Assembly (NCBI RefSeq): GCF_017353185.1
Contig: NZ_JAFMYV010000001.1
Coordinates: 124,001 to 188,000 of the forward strand
Direction: 5' to 3'
Length of the DNA: 64,000 nucleotides
Source of the DNA: Fibrella rubiginis
GTDB taxonomy: Bacteria; Bacteroidota; Bacteroidia; Cytophagales; Spirosomataceae
In this document: one piece after another, positions 50,885-59,744 of the stretch
Position numbering within the stretch: the first letter of the stretch is position 1
Layout: each line of letters begins with the position of its first letter
Made by a program: the position numbers and the translations under genes
The notes under the pieces: generated by a model
What the model was told of the DNA's origin: nothing
Databases searched by the model: none
Seen by the model: only the letters and a program-made list of their open reading frames with translations

Positions 50885-52288
50885 ATGAATACGATGCCCA
50901 GAACTCTATTCATAGTATTGACACTGGTTTTTTCAGCGTCAATAGGATTTGCGCAACCTAAGAAAGAAAGCATAACTACACTTTTTAATGATTTTCAGCG
51001 GTTTTATGCTGAAAAGAAATTAGATTCTGCTTATCAAAATGCGCAGAAACTAGCGAGATTAAATAGTAACGTACTCAATAAGTTGATTCATGAATCATTA
51101 ACCCAATCATTTCGTCCGTCGGCTTCGGCAGAAGTGGATAAATCACTTGCCCAAAAGCTACTGCGGCGCATGTACACCGATACCAGTAGCCGTTCGTTGC
51201 AACAGTCAGTATATCCGCTTTATAAATGGGTCGATGTGATGACTAACCTGAATGATTCAGCTAAAATACGCCAGATTGTTTCGGGCTTTTTGGTTGCCTT
51301 GGAACGCTCTCCCGAAGAGCCTGGTAACCGTGTAGATCGGTACGCGTTGCTTGTGTACAAACTGCTAAAACAAAACCCGGCTTACACCCCATTGGCCGAC
51401 ACCCTTTTTAAACACACACAGGCCCGGTTGCAACACGCGCTCAACAGCAGGTATTTTCAGGGCGAAGATGGTATCGCGCCACAGTTGCGCGAAGGCCGCG
51501 CTTATTTTCGCTATCTGCTTGCTTATAGTAATGACCTGAAAGCCAACGAGCTAATTGGAAAGAATAAATCAATTGACCAGGAACAGTATCGGAAAGTAGC
51601 TTCTGATTTTAGCCCCGATGAGACAGACCGGCAGTTAGTATCGGCCTATTTTTACGAGTCGGTGATGCTATTTGATGGAGAGCGAAAAGACGATTTCCAT
51701 CAGTCTTACGCCAATATGCTGTTGGAAAAAGGGGATACCTTGTCAGCAATTAAGGTTTTGACAGACATTGCTTTGGCTGATCCCGGTAAGATCAATTTGC
51801 TCAAAACGTATTATCAGAAATTACCCCAATCAGGCTTACCATTTAGTGCATATTGGACGAAAGCGCTCAACGAAAAGTTGAAACCCGCCGAAACATTTTC
51901 ATTAGTCAGCTTCGATAAGCAAGTCTTTAACTACGAACAGCTTAAAGGCAAATGGATTTTGATTGATTTTTGGGGTACGTGGTGTAAACCCTGCGTTGGT
52001 GAACTGCCAGAATTGCAGACATTCTATACCAATGTAGTAAAAAATAATCGAAAAGATCTTATTGTATTTACCGTCGATTGTCACGATGCTAGTCCTGAAG
52101 TAGTGCAGGCATTTATGCAAAAAAATAATTACACGTTTCCCGTTGTAACGGGAGACGAAAAGTTGATTAAACAGTTTCGCGTTGGTAGTTACCCAACCAA
52201 AGTACTCATTACACCACAGGGCAATCGAATGAAGATACCTTTTGGTGTTAATTGGACAGAGCGCGTCAACGCATACACCTCAAATTAA
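50885..52288 (+). CDS. TlpA-like thioredoxin-domain envelope protein B
   Basis: 467 aa from the ATG at 50885; the frame extends upstream to a TTG at 50864 without a better signal. Signal peptide to ~23 (S-A-S-I-G-F-A-Q). A helical region (~25-320), then the thioredoxin domain with W-C367-K-P-C370 (F-W-G-T-W-C-K-P-C-V-G-E-L-P) and V-G-S-Y-P-T-K-V-L-I near 435. It resembles the protein encoded at 38020-39408 in order and size. The region is more AT-rich than its neighbours, a possible sign of transfer. Confidence 0.87.
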   Translation: MNTMPRTLFIVLTLVFSASIGFAQPKKESITTLFNDFQRFYAEKKLDSAYQNAQKLARLNSNVLNKLIHESLTQSFRPSASAEVDKSLAQKLLRRMYTDTSSRSLQQSVYPLYKWVDVMTNLNDSAKIRQIVSGFLVALERSPEEPGNRVDRYALLVYKLLKQNPAYTPLADTLFKHTQARLQHALNSRYFQGEDGIAPQLREGRAYFRYLLAYSNDLKANELIGKNKSIDQEQYRKVASDFSPDETDRQLVSAYFYESVMLFDGERKDDFHQSYANMLLEKGDTLSAIKVLTDIALADPGKINLLKTYYQKLPQSGLPFSAYWTKALNEKLKPAETFSLVSFDKQVFNYEQLKGKWILIDFWGTWCKPCVGELPELQTFYTNVVKNNRKDLIVFTVDCHDASPEVVQAFMQKNNYTFPVVTGDEKLIKQFRVGSYPTKVLITPQGNRMKIPFGVNWTERVNAYTSN

Positions 52289-52313
52289 CCCCTATTTTAA
52301 CGGTTTATAACCA

Positions 52314-55300
52314 ATGGCTTTCCCAATCAAGTATACGCTGATCGTTGCCGCGCTGACTACGCTGACGCTAGCCAATTGCAACCGAACGCCGTCGCGGGTA
52401 TTGCACAATTTGGGTGGCAAACAACCCACTACGCCCACGTCAACTACCATTTTGTCGGGTTCATCGGCGGCGGGCGACAACGCCATGCGGACCGGACCGC
52501 GGCGCACGGAGATTCTGTTTCTGGGCGATAAGGGGCACCACAAGCCCATCGAGCGGGTACCTGAACTGATGGCTGCACTGGGTAATAAAGGCATCAACAT
52601 CACCTATACCGACCGGCTGGAAGACCTCAACACCCCCAATCTGAACCGGTTCGACGGGCTGCTGATCTACGCCAACTGGGACAGTATCCCTAGGCCGCAG
52701 GAACGCGCGTTGCTCGACTACGTATCGTCGGGGCATGGACTTATTCCGGTGCATTGCGCATCGTATTGCTTCCGTAATTCTGCCGAATACGTGGACAAGG
52801 TAGTGGGTGGGCAATTCTGGCGGCACGGCATGGATTCGATTACGACCAGGGCGGTGCAACCCGACAGTCCAATTATGGCCGGTCTAAAGCCGTTTACAGC
52901 CTACGACGAGACCTATCTGCACAGCCATTTGCAGCGCGACAATAACGTACTTGCTGTTCGCGAAGTAAAGCCCAATCAGGCTAAAGACCTGGTTGCGGCC
53001 AACCGGCCCAACACGCCCGACGAACCTTATACCTGGACGCGGACATATGGCAAAGGGCGCGTGTTTTACACTGCCTATGGCCACGACGAGCGCACCTGGC
53101 GGCAACCTGGTTTCCAGCAGTTGCTGGAACGCGGTATTCTCTGGGCTATTGGCGACGTGGCCAAAAAGCAGCACGACGATCTGAAACCGCAGGCATTTAC
53201 CTACAAAGGGGCCAATCTGCCCAACTATGAAAAGCGACCCGGCGAACAACTGGAGCAGCTTCCCCTGTCGCCCGAAGAGTCGATGAAACACATTCAGGTG
53301 CCGGTCGATTTCACGCTGAGCCTGTTTGCCCACGAGCCAAACGTGATGCACCCCATTGCCATGACCTGGGACGACCGGGGGCGGCTGTTTGTGCTCATCA
53401 CCAAAGATTACCCCAATGAGCGCAAACCCGAGGGCGGCTCAGATAGCATTGTGATCTGCGAAGACACCAACGGCGATGGCAAGGCCGACAAGTTCACCAA
53501 CTTCGCCGAAGGCCTGAGCATTCCAACGGGTCTGGTGTTTGCCAACGGTGGCCTGATCGTGTCGCAGGCTCCGCATATGCTGTTTCTGAAAGACACGAAC
53601 GGCGACGACAAGGCCGACGTAAAGAAGATTCTGTTTACCGGTTTTGGCACGTTCGACACCCACGCCGGGCCTAGTAACCTGCACTATGGCTTCGACAACT
53701 GGATTTGGGGTTGCGTGGGGTATTCAGGTTTCAAGGGAAAAGTGGGCACCGGCGATTCGCTATCGTTTGGGCAGGCCCTCTTCCGGTTTAAGGCCGATGG
53801 CTCGGCAATGGAGCACATGGCTACGACCTCCAACAACACCTGGGGTATGGGCTTCAACGAAACCGGCGACGTATTCGGCAGCACCGCCAATAACAGCCAC
53901 GGCTGGTACATGGCTATTCCCAACGGTGCCTATCATGCCCGCCCCAACAGCATGAACGGCAGCCGTAGCACCGACACCCACAAAGACATGAAACCCATTA
54001 CCGGGCGTGTTCGGCAGGTAGACGTGTTCGGCGGGTTTACGGCGGCGGCAGGACACAATTTCTATACCGCCCGCAGTTTTCCAAAAGCGTACTGGAACAA
54101 CGTGGCCTTTGTCTGTGAACCCACGGGCCACATTGTACACCAGAACGTGATGCAAAAACACGGCAGCGATTTCGAAGACGCCGAAGGCCCCAGTGCAGGT
54201 GTGAACTTCAACCTCATGGCCGGTGCCGACGAATGGTTTGCGCCTGTCTTCGCCGAAACAGGTCCCGACGGTGCTGTGTGGGTAGCCGACTGGTACAGCT
54301 ACATCATTCAGCATAATCCCGTGCCGGAAGGGTTTAAAAATGGCGCTGGTAATGCTTATGAGACAAACCTGCGCGATTTCACCCACGGCCGTATCTACCG
54401 CGTGGGCTATGACAAAGCCATGCCGCAGCCCCAGGTGCCGAACTTGTCGATGGCCGACCCGGCGGGGTTGCTTGTGGCCCTGAAACACCCCAATCAGTTC
54501 TGGCGTATGGCGGCCCAACGTTTGCTGGTAGAACGGAAAAACACCGACGTGGCCCCGCAACTCTGGGCCATTGCCAACGACCCGTCGGTGGATGGAATTG
54601 GCATCAACGCCCCGGCCATTCATGCCCTCTGGACGTTGCAGGGACTCGGTGCCATTACGCCAGCGGATCTGCAAAAGGCCCTGAAACATTCTTCTGCCGA
54701 TGTTCGGAAAGCAGCGGTGCAGGTGATGCCGCGCACTGCTGAGGGCGCCGCTTTGTTGCTGTCAAACAACTTATTGGCCGATAAAGAGCCAGTGGTGGTT
54801 GTCAACACGTTGCTGGCCCTGAACGAAACCCCCGCTAGTGCTGCCACCGATGCTGCCGTGCTGGCGCGTCTGAAGCAAGCCACCGCCAACGACGACCGTT
54901 GGTTGCCCGATGCGTTTGCCTGCGCGATGAACACCCACAACGCTCGCTTACTGCGCCAGTGGCTCAGCACCATCACCATGCCCCCCACGGCCACCAATGC
55001 GGCTATGACCAGCAGCCAGGCTGCGCCTATGGATCACAGTAAGCACCAGATGGGTGGTTCTGATATGGGCAGGACAGCTTCGGTTAAACCTGCCACTACG
55101 TCCACTAATGCACCCGCAGCGGCTACACTGGCTGATTTGGTGGTGGCGCGCATTGAAACCGATCCCGCCCGGCCCGTGGTGCGCGAGGGAACGCGGGGTA
55201 TTATTTACGTGACTAACCAGGGTGGTACGGCTATTGCCAAAGGGACCCCCGTTCCGCTGACGATGCGGTTTGAAAGTAAGCCGGGTGCCGGTGATGGGGA

Positions 55301-56243
55301 TCGTCCCGCACTGAAAATCGACTATGTCAGCTATACATTCAAAGACGGGATTCAGCCGGGCGAAACGGTGGCCATTCGGCGTACCAACAATGGCCCCTGG
55401 ACGGGCGATTTATGGATGACTACCGAACTCGCGGGCGACTATACATTGTCTGTGCAGATTGACAAAGACAACACGTTGCCTGAGGGTAATAAGAGCAACA
55501 ATACGTTTAGCCAAACAATCTCTTTCCGGGCTCCGGCGCAGATGAGTACCGTGGCCGTGGAACGTGCTGCCCGCGCTTATGCCTCTACAGCCTCGCCTGA
55601 TTCGGTGGTGGTGATGCTGCAGAAAGCTACTGAGCTGGACGGCGATAATGCCCTGGCGCTCGTAAAGGGACTTTCTGACGGGTATGATTATGGTGCCAAA
55701 CGTAAACCTGCTGCCAGCCATAATACCCTGCTGGCCAGCCTGGGCAAGAAACTGCCCGATGATGCCCGTCCGCGTTTGAACCGCCTGCTCGAAGCCTGGG
55801 GTCTCCGCGATGCCAACGCTGACCTTGACCCCAACGCCCAGGTGGTTCGCCTGAAAACCGTTCGCGAAGAGATGCGGTACGACAAAAAAGCCTTCAGCGT
55901 GGTGGCAGGTAAACCTGTGGTTATCATTCTGGAAAACCCCGATGCCATGCAGCATAACCTGGTGGTGATCAAACCTAAATCAACGGAGCGGGTGGGTAAA
56001 CTGGCCGACGCCATGATTACAGCGAAAAACGGAGCTGAGAAAAACTACGTCCCTGAATCGTCAGACATTGTGGCAGCTACGGCCCTAGTGAATCCTAACC
56101 AAACGGTACGTCTGACGTTTAAGGCCCCCGACCAGCCTGGCGAATACCCGTTCGTGTGTACGTTTCCCGGCCACTGGCGCATCATGAATGGCGTCATGAC
56201 CGTGACCAAGGCCCCTGTAGTGGCTGGAGCAGTAGCGAAATAG
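52314..56243 (+). CDS. Lipoprotein with ThuA, PVC-type dehydrogenase, HEAT, CARDB-like and cupredoxin domains
   Basis: 1309 aa, lipobox L-T-L-A-N-C (C22). Domain order: ThuA-like (~62-290; E-I-L-F-L-G-D-K-G-H-H), PVC-type membrane-bound dehydrogenase propeller (~325-700; N-G-D-G-K-A-D-K-F repeats), helical HEAT-like region (~710-890), a Met/His patch M-D-H-S-K-H-Q-M-G-G (~905), CARDB-like beta domain (~939-1064) and a C-terminal cupredoxin (~1190-1305). The last keeps type-I copper ligands: H in M-Q-H-N-L-V-V (~1212) and C-T-F-P-G-H-W-R-I-M (~1280-1289). Propellers of this kind often have a cytochrome c; no CxxCH is seen, so copper may replace heme. Substrate unknown. Confidence 0.85.
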   Translation: MAFPIKYTLIVAALTTLTLANCNRTPSRVLHNLGGKQPTTPTSTTILSGSSAAGDNAMRTGPRRTEILFLGDKGHHKPIERVPELMAALGNKGINITYTDRLEDLNTPNLNRFDGLLIYANWDSIPRPQERALLDYVSSGHGLIPVHCASYCFRNSAEYVDKVVGGQFWRHGMDSITTRAVQPDSPIMAGLKPFTAYDETYLHSHLQRDNNVLAVREVKPNQAKDLVAANRPNTPDEPYTWTRTYGKGRVFYTAYGHDERTWRQPGFQQLLERGILWAIGDVAKKQHDDLKPQAFTYKGANLPNYEKRPGEQLEQLPLSPEESMKHIQVPVDFTLSLFAHEPNVMHPIAMTWDDRGRLFVLITKDYPNERKPEGGSDSIVICEDTNGDGKADKFTNFAEGLSIPTGLVFANGGLIVSQAPHMLFLKDTNGDDKADVKKILFTGFGTFDTHAGPSNLHYGFDNWIWGCVGYSGFKGKVGTGDSLSFGQALFRFKADGSAMEHMATTSNNTWGMGFNETGDVFGSTANNSHGWYMAIPNGAYHARPNSMNGSRSTDTHKDMKPITGRVRQVDVFGGFTAAAGHNFYTARSFPKAYWNNVAFVCEPTGHIVHQNVMQKHGSDFEDAEGPSAGVNFNLMAGADEWFAPVFAETGPDGAVWVADWYSYIIQHNPVPEGFKNGAGNAYETNLRDFTHGRIYRVGYDKAMPQPQVPNLSMADPAGLLVALKHPNQFWRMAAQRLLVERKNTDVAPQLWAIANDPSVDGIGINAPAIHALWTLQGLGAITPADLQKALKHSSADVRKAAVQVMPRTAEGAALLLSNNLLADKEPVVVVNTLLALNETPASAATDAAVLARLKQATANDDRWLPDAFACAMNTHNARLLRQWLSTITMPPTATNAAMTSSQAAPMDHSKHQMGGSDMGRTASVKPATTSTNAPAAATLADLVVARIETDPARPVVREGTRGIIYVTNQGGTAIAKGTPVPLTMRFESKPGAGDGDRPALKIDYVSYTFKDGIQPGETVAIRRTNNGPWTGDLWMTTELAGDYTLSVQIDKDNTLPEGNKSNNTFSQTISFRAPAQMSTVAVERAARAYASTASPDSVVVMLQKATELDGDNALALVKGLSDGYDYGAKRKPAASHNTLLASLGKKLPDDARPRLNRLLEAWGLRDANADLDPNAQVVRLKTVREEMRYDKKAFSVVAGKPVVIILENPDAMQHNLVVIKPKSTERVGKLADAMITAKNGAEKNYVPESSDIVAATALVNPNQTVRLTFKAPDQPGEYPFVCTFPGHWRIMNGVMTVTKAPVVAGAVAK

Positions 56244-56249
56244 AACGTC

Positions 56250-56413
56250 AAGAGGCAAGAGCGGAGAAACAAGAAATAAGAGGTAAGAAATAAGAGGCAA
56301 GAATTAAGAGGTAAGAATTAAGAAATTGACGCACCAGTATACCTGCGTTAGCCTCTTGATTCTTACCTCTTGATTCTTGCCTCTTATTTCTTGTTTCTCC
56401 GCTCTTGCCTCTT
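56250..56413. repeat. Word-built inverted repeat 18 (AAGAGGCAAG / TAAGAGG words), longest member
   Basis: Left arm from 56250: AAGAGGCAAGAGCGGAGAAA, then CAAGAAATAAGAGG and further AAGAATTAAGAGG words; right arm to 56413, the complement. The left arm has one extra unit (TAAGAAATAAGAGG). Near the apex TTGACGCACCAGTATACCTG resembles the apical sequence of repeat 10. It lies just after the cupredoxin lipoprotein stop. Confidence 0.93.
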
Positions 56414-56487
56414 AATCACAAACCATTCCGAATGACTATAGTTAGTAAGTAGAGTTCAACTAATTCTAACCTAACTGGAAAGGCGTT

Positions 56488-57366
56488 ATGAGTTATGTAA
56501 AAGTGGGTACCGATGCCAATGGCAACGAGATCAAACTGCATTATCAGGATCTGGGTACGGGCAATCCCGTGGTATTGATTCACGGTTGGCCCTTGAGTGG
56601 CTCTATGTGGGACTATCAACTGGCCGAGTTACCCAAACATAATATGCGTGTAATCGCCTACGACCGCCGTGGTTTTGGTCAGTCGTCGAAACCGTGGGAT
56701 GGGTATGACTACGATACGCTGGCAAGCGATTTGAAAGCTTTGCTGGATGAATTAAACCTGAATAATGTCACACTCGTCGGCTTTTCAATGGGTGGTGGTG
56801 AGGTAGCCCGGTACATGAGCCGTTACGGTGGTGCCCGCGTGTCGCGGGTTGCATTTGTTGGCTCAGTAACGCCTTTTTTGCTAAAAACAGATGATAATCC
56901 GGATGGCGTCGACAAAAGTGTATTCGACGGCATGCTGGAGGGTATTCAAAAAGACCGTGCCGACTTCCTGCAAACGTTCGGCAAGCAGTTCTATGGTGTC
57001 AACCTGGTAAGCCACCCCGTTAGCCAGGCCCACCTCGACGGTGATTTCGCCCGTGCTTATCTGGCATCGCATACCGCTACGGTTGAGTGCGCGAAAGCCT
57101 TTGCCATGACAGACTTCCGCCACGACCTGACCCAGATTAAAGTGCCAACGCTGATCATTCATGGTGACGACGACAAGACAGTCCCTATTGAGTCGTCGGG
57201 TGAGCTAACGGCCAACTTGTTGCCAACAGCCACCTACAAAGTCTACGAAGGCGCTCCGCATGGTTTGTACGTCACGGAGAAAGACCGGTTGAATGCCGAC
57301 CTGGTATCGTTTGTGCAGGAATCTGAAACGTATCAACAGCAGCCTTCTGCAACCACGACATATTAA
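56488..57366 (+). CDS. Alpha/beta hydrolase, chloroperoxidase-like
   Basis: 292 aa. Nucleophile S in G-F-S-M-G-G-G (~97-103), oxyanion loop I-H-G-W-P-L-S (~29-35), acid D in H-G-D-D-D-K (~225) and H in G-A-P-H-G-L (~253). The whole reads as a cofactor-free haloperoxidase/esterase (non-heme chloroperoxidase family), cytoplasmic, no signal peptide. Upstream sequence has GGAAAGGCG 6 nt before the ATG, one of the few visible ribosome-binding sites. It stands alone and has its own terminator. Confidence 0.93.
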   Translation: MSYVKVGTDANGNEIKLHYQDLGTGNPVVLIHGWPLSGSMWDYQLAELPKHNMRVIAYDRRGFGQSSKPWDGYDYDTLASDLKALLDELNLNNVTLVGFSMGGGEVARYMSRYGGARVSRVAFVGSVTPFLLKTDDNPDGVDKSVFDGMLEGIQKDRADFLQTFGKQFYGVNLVSHPVSQAHLDGDFARAYLASHTATVECAKAFAMTDFRHDLTQIKVPTLIIHGDDDKTVPIESSGELTANLLPTATYKVYEGAPHGLYVTEKDRLNADLVSFVQESETYQQQPSATTTY

Positions 57367-57380
57367 TGCAGTAACCCAAC

Positions 57381-57415
57381 AAAAAGGGCCTCCTGATGAT
57401 CAGGAGGCCCTTTTT
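57381..57415. terminator. Bidirectional intrinsic terminator
   Basis: Stem GGGCCTCCTGA / TCAGGAGGCCC around TGA, flanked by five A and five T. It lies between the convergent hydrolase and histidine kinase genes. Confidence 0.93.
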
Positions 57416-57435
57416 GTTTATAGTCATTTTTACAA

Positions 57436-58341
57436 TCAAGCTATTGTGCTAACCCCAACAGGCTCTGGATTTGCCAATGAACGTAGCGGAATACGTATTT
57501 TAAACTCGCTGCCTCGACCTACCTCACTTACTAGTTCAATGCGCCAGTCGTGGGCTTCGATGATGCGTTGCACGTAGCTAAGTCCTAAACCAAAGCCTTT
57601 CACGCTAACCTGATCAGCTTCGCTAACCCGAAAAAAGGGTTGAAACACTTTACGCTGCAAGTGTTTAGGGATGCCCATGCCGTGGTCTGTGACGGCGATC
57701 ACCAACCCCGACTTGTCGAATTCCGTGTGGATTTTAAGCTCCGGATCGCTAACACTGTATTTGACTGCGTTATCGAGCAGGTTGTGAAGCACGTTGGTCA
57801 GGTGGAGGCGGTCAGCTACCAGCAAGGGTTTGGTTGCCAGCAGGCGAAGTTCAAGGTACTCGCCATGGCGTTCGGCAATGGATTGAAGCAGGTTGTTAAG
57901 GTCAACGGTGTCGAGGCAAAGCGAAAGACGGTTACTGTCGGCGCGGGCTAGGCTAAGCATGACATCCACCTGTTGCTGGAGACGTTCAGTTTCTTCCCGG
58001 ATCATTTGAACGTACTTGTCCATACGTTCCGGCGACGACCGGCCAAAAGGCGTCTGCAGAATATCGGCAGCCATCTTTATAGCTGATATGGGCGTTTGAA
58101 ATTCGTGGACGATCGTGTCGAGCACCTCCTTGCGCACGTAAGGTATCTGATGCTCACGGGCATTACCCCACACGAAGTAGCCGATAACGAAGATACCAAG
58201 GATGGTAGGACCCCAGATGTACCAGCTTAACGCACCAGACTGGATATGGGCAGGCCAATAGGCGTTGATAACAAAGAACGCCGCTACAATGAGCACACCG
58301 TAATACCAGTTACGGGCCACGTAAACGAGGATATTTTTCAT
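57436..58341 (-). CDS. Sensor histidine kinase with minimal periplasmic part
   Basis: 301 aa. Two membrane spans (~14-28 and ~42-58) with only ~14 residues between, then a HisKA domain with H79 in V-H-E-F-Q-T-P-I and a HATPase domain with N-box L-L-D-N-A-V-K-Y-S, G1 D-H-G-M-G-I and G2 G-F-G-L-G-L-S-Y. It likely autophosphorylates and senses a membrane or cytoplasmic signal. No response regulator is in the window, so it is an orphan. The 3' end lies just past the terminator. Confidence 0.93.
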   Translation of the reverse strand: MKNILVYVARNWYYGVLIVAAFFVINAYWPAHIQSGALSWYIWGPTILGIFVIGYFVWGNAREHQIPYVRKEVLDTIVHEFQTPISAIKMAADILQTPFGRSSPERMDKYVQMIREETERLQQQVDVMLSLARADSNRLSLCLDTVDLNNLLQSIAERHGEYLELRLLATKPLLVADRLHLTNVLHNLLDNAVKYSVSDPELKIHTEFDKSGLVIAVTDHGMGIPKHLQRKVFQPFFRVSEADQVSVKGFGLGLSYVQRIIEAHDWRIELVSEVGRGSEFKIRIPLRSLANPEPVGVSTIA

Positions 58342-58459
58342 GGACTGGCTAATTGCGGTGGGTGCAGTAGAAACCTACCAATATCACTACTGGCAGTAGA
58401 CGTAAAGATAGTTTGTTTAGTCACATGTTCGACCAACAACTGATCATATTTTAAAACCA

Positions 58460-58485
58460 GAAAGCCCGCATAAAAACGGGCTTTC
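58460..58485. terminator. Hairpin terminator between histidine kinase and basic protein genes
   Basis: The stem GAAAGCCCG / CGGGCTTTC with loop CATAAAAA lies 20 nt past the stop of the basic protein gene (58505). A weak T run is present on the minus strand. Confidence 0.7.
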
Positions 58486-58504
58486 CAAGTCATATAAGCA
58501 TTTT

Positions 58505-59017
58505 CTATGCTGCTGGATTATCGCTAGCTGGCTTATCTAACGGTTCTTTAGGAGCAGGGGCAGGTTTGCGGGCCGGAGCTGGTTTGGAAACCGTAGCGGG
58601 GGGAGCAGTGGCTTTTGGCGCTGTTGGCTTGCGGTCTGGTGCTGGTTTGGGAACTGGCATAGCCACGGCTTTCAGCGCTGGCTTCTCACTGGCAACAGGG
58701 GTGGTCTTTGCTTTCTTGCTTTTAGCCCGATTGGCGTTCTTTTCGGCTTTTTTGGCGTTTTTGATGGCTTTCTTGGCGTCTTTATGGGCCTTCTTTTCTT
58801 CCTTTTTTGCCGCTTTGGCACTCAGTTCAAGCTGCTTCTTCGCGGCTTTATCACGCATCTTGGTCAGTTTCTTGGCTAACTGTTTGGCCGTTTTTTCAAT
58901 CGACTTGGCCATCTTTTTTGACCCTGCGGTCAGTTGACCAACTTTTTCGCCAATGGCACCTGCCAGATCATTGGCCAGCGATTCATATTTTTTGGGTTTA
59001 TCAGCTTTCTTCGACAT
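58505..59017 (-). CDS. Lysine/alanine/proline-rich basic protein, histone H1-like
   Basis: 170 aa from the ATG at 59017 (MSKKADKPKK); an upstream extension to 59215 would overlap the SpoU gene and has no coding character. Residues ~1-40 are a mixed helix, ~40-110 are Lys/Ala-rich with K-K and K-A-A-K repeats (K-N-A-K-K-A-E-K-N-A-N-R-A-K-S-K-K-A-K), ~110-170 Pro/Ala/Lys-rich (P-A-P-A-R-K-P-A-P-A-P). This is the composition of H1-like nucleoid proteins and DNA/RNA-binding tails. Composition is the only evidence, so a structural role (for example envelope Lys-rich tail) is also open. Confidence 0.6.
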   Translation of the reverse strand: MSKKADKPKKYESLANDLAGAIGEKVGQLTAGSKKMAKSIEKTAKQLAKKLTKMRDKAAKKQLELSAKAAKKEEKKAHKDAKKAIKNAKKAEKNANRAKSKKAKTTPVASEKPALKAVAMPVPKPAPDRKPTAPKATAPPATVSKPAPARKPAPAPKEPLDKPASDNPAA

Positions 59018-59078
59018 CGTTTTAATGAGTAAGTGGTTCAGAATGAATAGTGTTGACTGCGACAGCCATATTACAATG

Positions 59079-59627
59079 TTAACCGATTCTGGTCTTTTGT
59101 AGGTAATCCCAGCAAATAATCCCGGCTGTGACGGCAATATTAAGGGAATGCTTCGTACCAAACTGAGGTACTTCAACCACCTCATCGGCCCGTTGCACCA
59201 CACTGTCGCGCACACCAGTCACCTCGTTGCCAAACACAAAGGCGTAGCGTTTGTTTGGGTCGGGCCGGAAATTTGTGAGTAATGTACTGTTCTCGGCCTG
59301 TTCAATCGCTACAATCGTATAGCCGTCTGCCTGCAACTGTGCCACCAGCGCGTCAATGTCCGGCGTATGTGTCCAGTCGACGGATTCGGTAGCCCCGATG
59401 GCCGTTTTGGTGATGTCGCGGTGCGGTGGGGTACCGGTGATGCCCGCCAGGTAGAGCCGCTCGGCCCGGAATGCATCGGCCGTGCGGAAAACCGACCCCA
59501 CGTTATTGAGGCTGCGTATATCATCCAGAATGAGGCAGTACGGAAACTTCTCGGCGGCTTTAAACTCGTCAACTGAAAGTCGGTTGAGTTGCTCCATGGC
59601 CAGTTTGCGGGGTGGGGCGTTATTCAT
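59079..59627 (-). CDS. SpoU/TrmH-family RNA 2'-O-methyltransferase
   Basis: 182 aa. The three SpoU motifs are in order: N-N-V-G-S-V-F-R-T-A-D-A-F (~41-53), F-V-F-G-N-E-V-T-G-V (~128-137) and G-T-K-H-S-L-N-I-A-V-T-A-G-I (~157-170). The trefoil knot fold binds S-adenosylmethionine and methylates ribose 2'-OH in tRNA or rRNA. The short form lacks the N-terminal L30-like domain of rRNA-type members, so a tRNA target is likely but not proven. It is divergent from mutS. Confidence 0.9.
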   Translation of the reverse strand: MNNAPPRKLAMEQLNRLSVDEFKAAEKFPYCLILDDIRSLNNVGSVFRTADAFRAERLYLAGITGTPPHRDITKTAIGATESVDWTHTPDIDALVAQLQADGYTIVAIEQAENSTLLTNFRPDPNKRYAFVFGNEVTGVRDSVVQRADEVVEVPQFGTKHSLNIAVTAGIICWDYLQKTRIG

Positions 59628-59710
59628 AGGGCAATAAGTAGCAACGCTATTTTTGATGGTTAATAGCCTTTTTGGTGGCTAAAAAGGGGCCAAATCTGGT
59701 CAAAAATGGG

Positions 59711-59718
59711 TAAATTTG
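59711..59718 (+). promoter_or_regulatory. Putative -7 element of the mutS promoter
   Basis: TAAATTTG fits TAnnTTTG and lies 26 nt upstream of the mutS ATG. No clear -33 element at the right distance. Confidence 0.5.
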
Positions 59719-59744
59719 TCTAAACGACCTCCCTCAATTTTGTG

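Noticed and set aside
9380..56413. All word repeats as ordinary rho-independent terminators
   Set aside because: Only the members at 41119 and 43192 are followed by a clear T run; the stems are too long and low in GC, and several lie between genes that seem to be co-transcribed.
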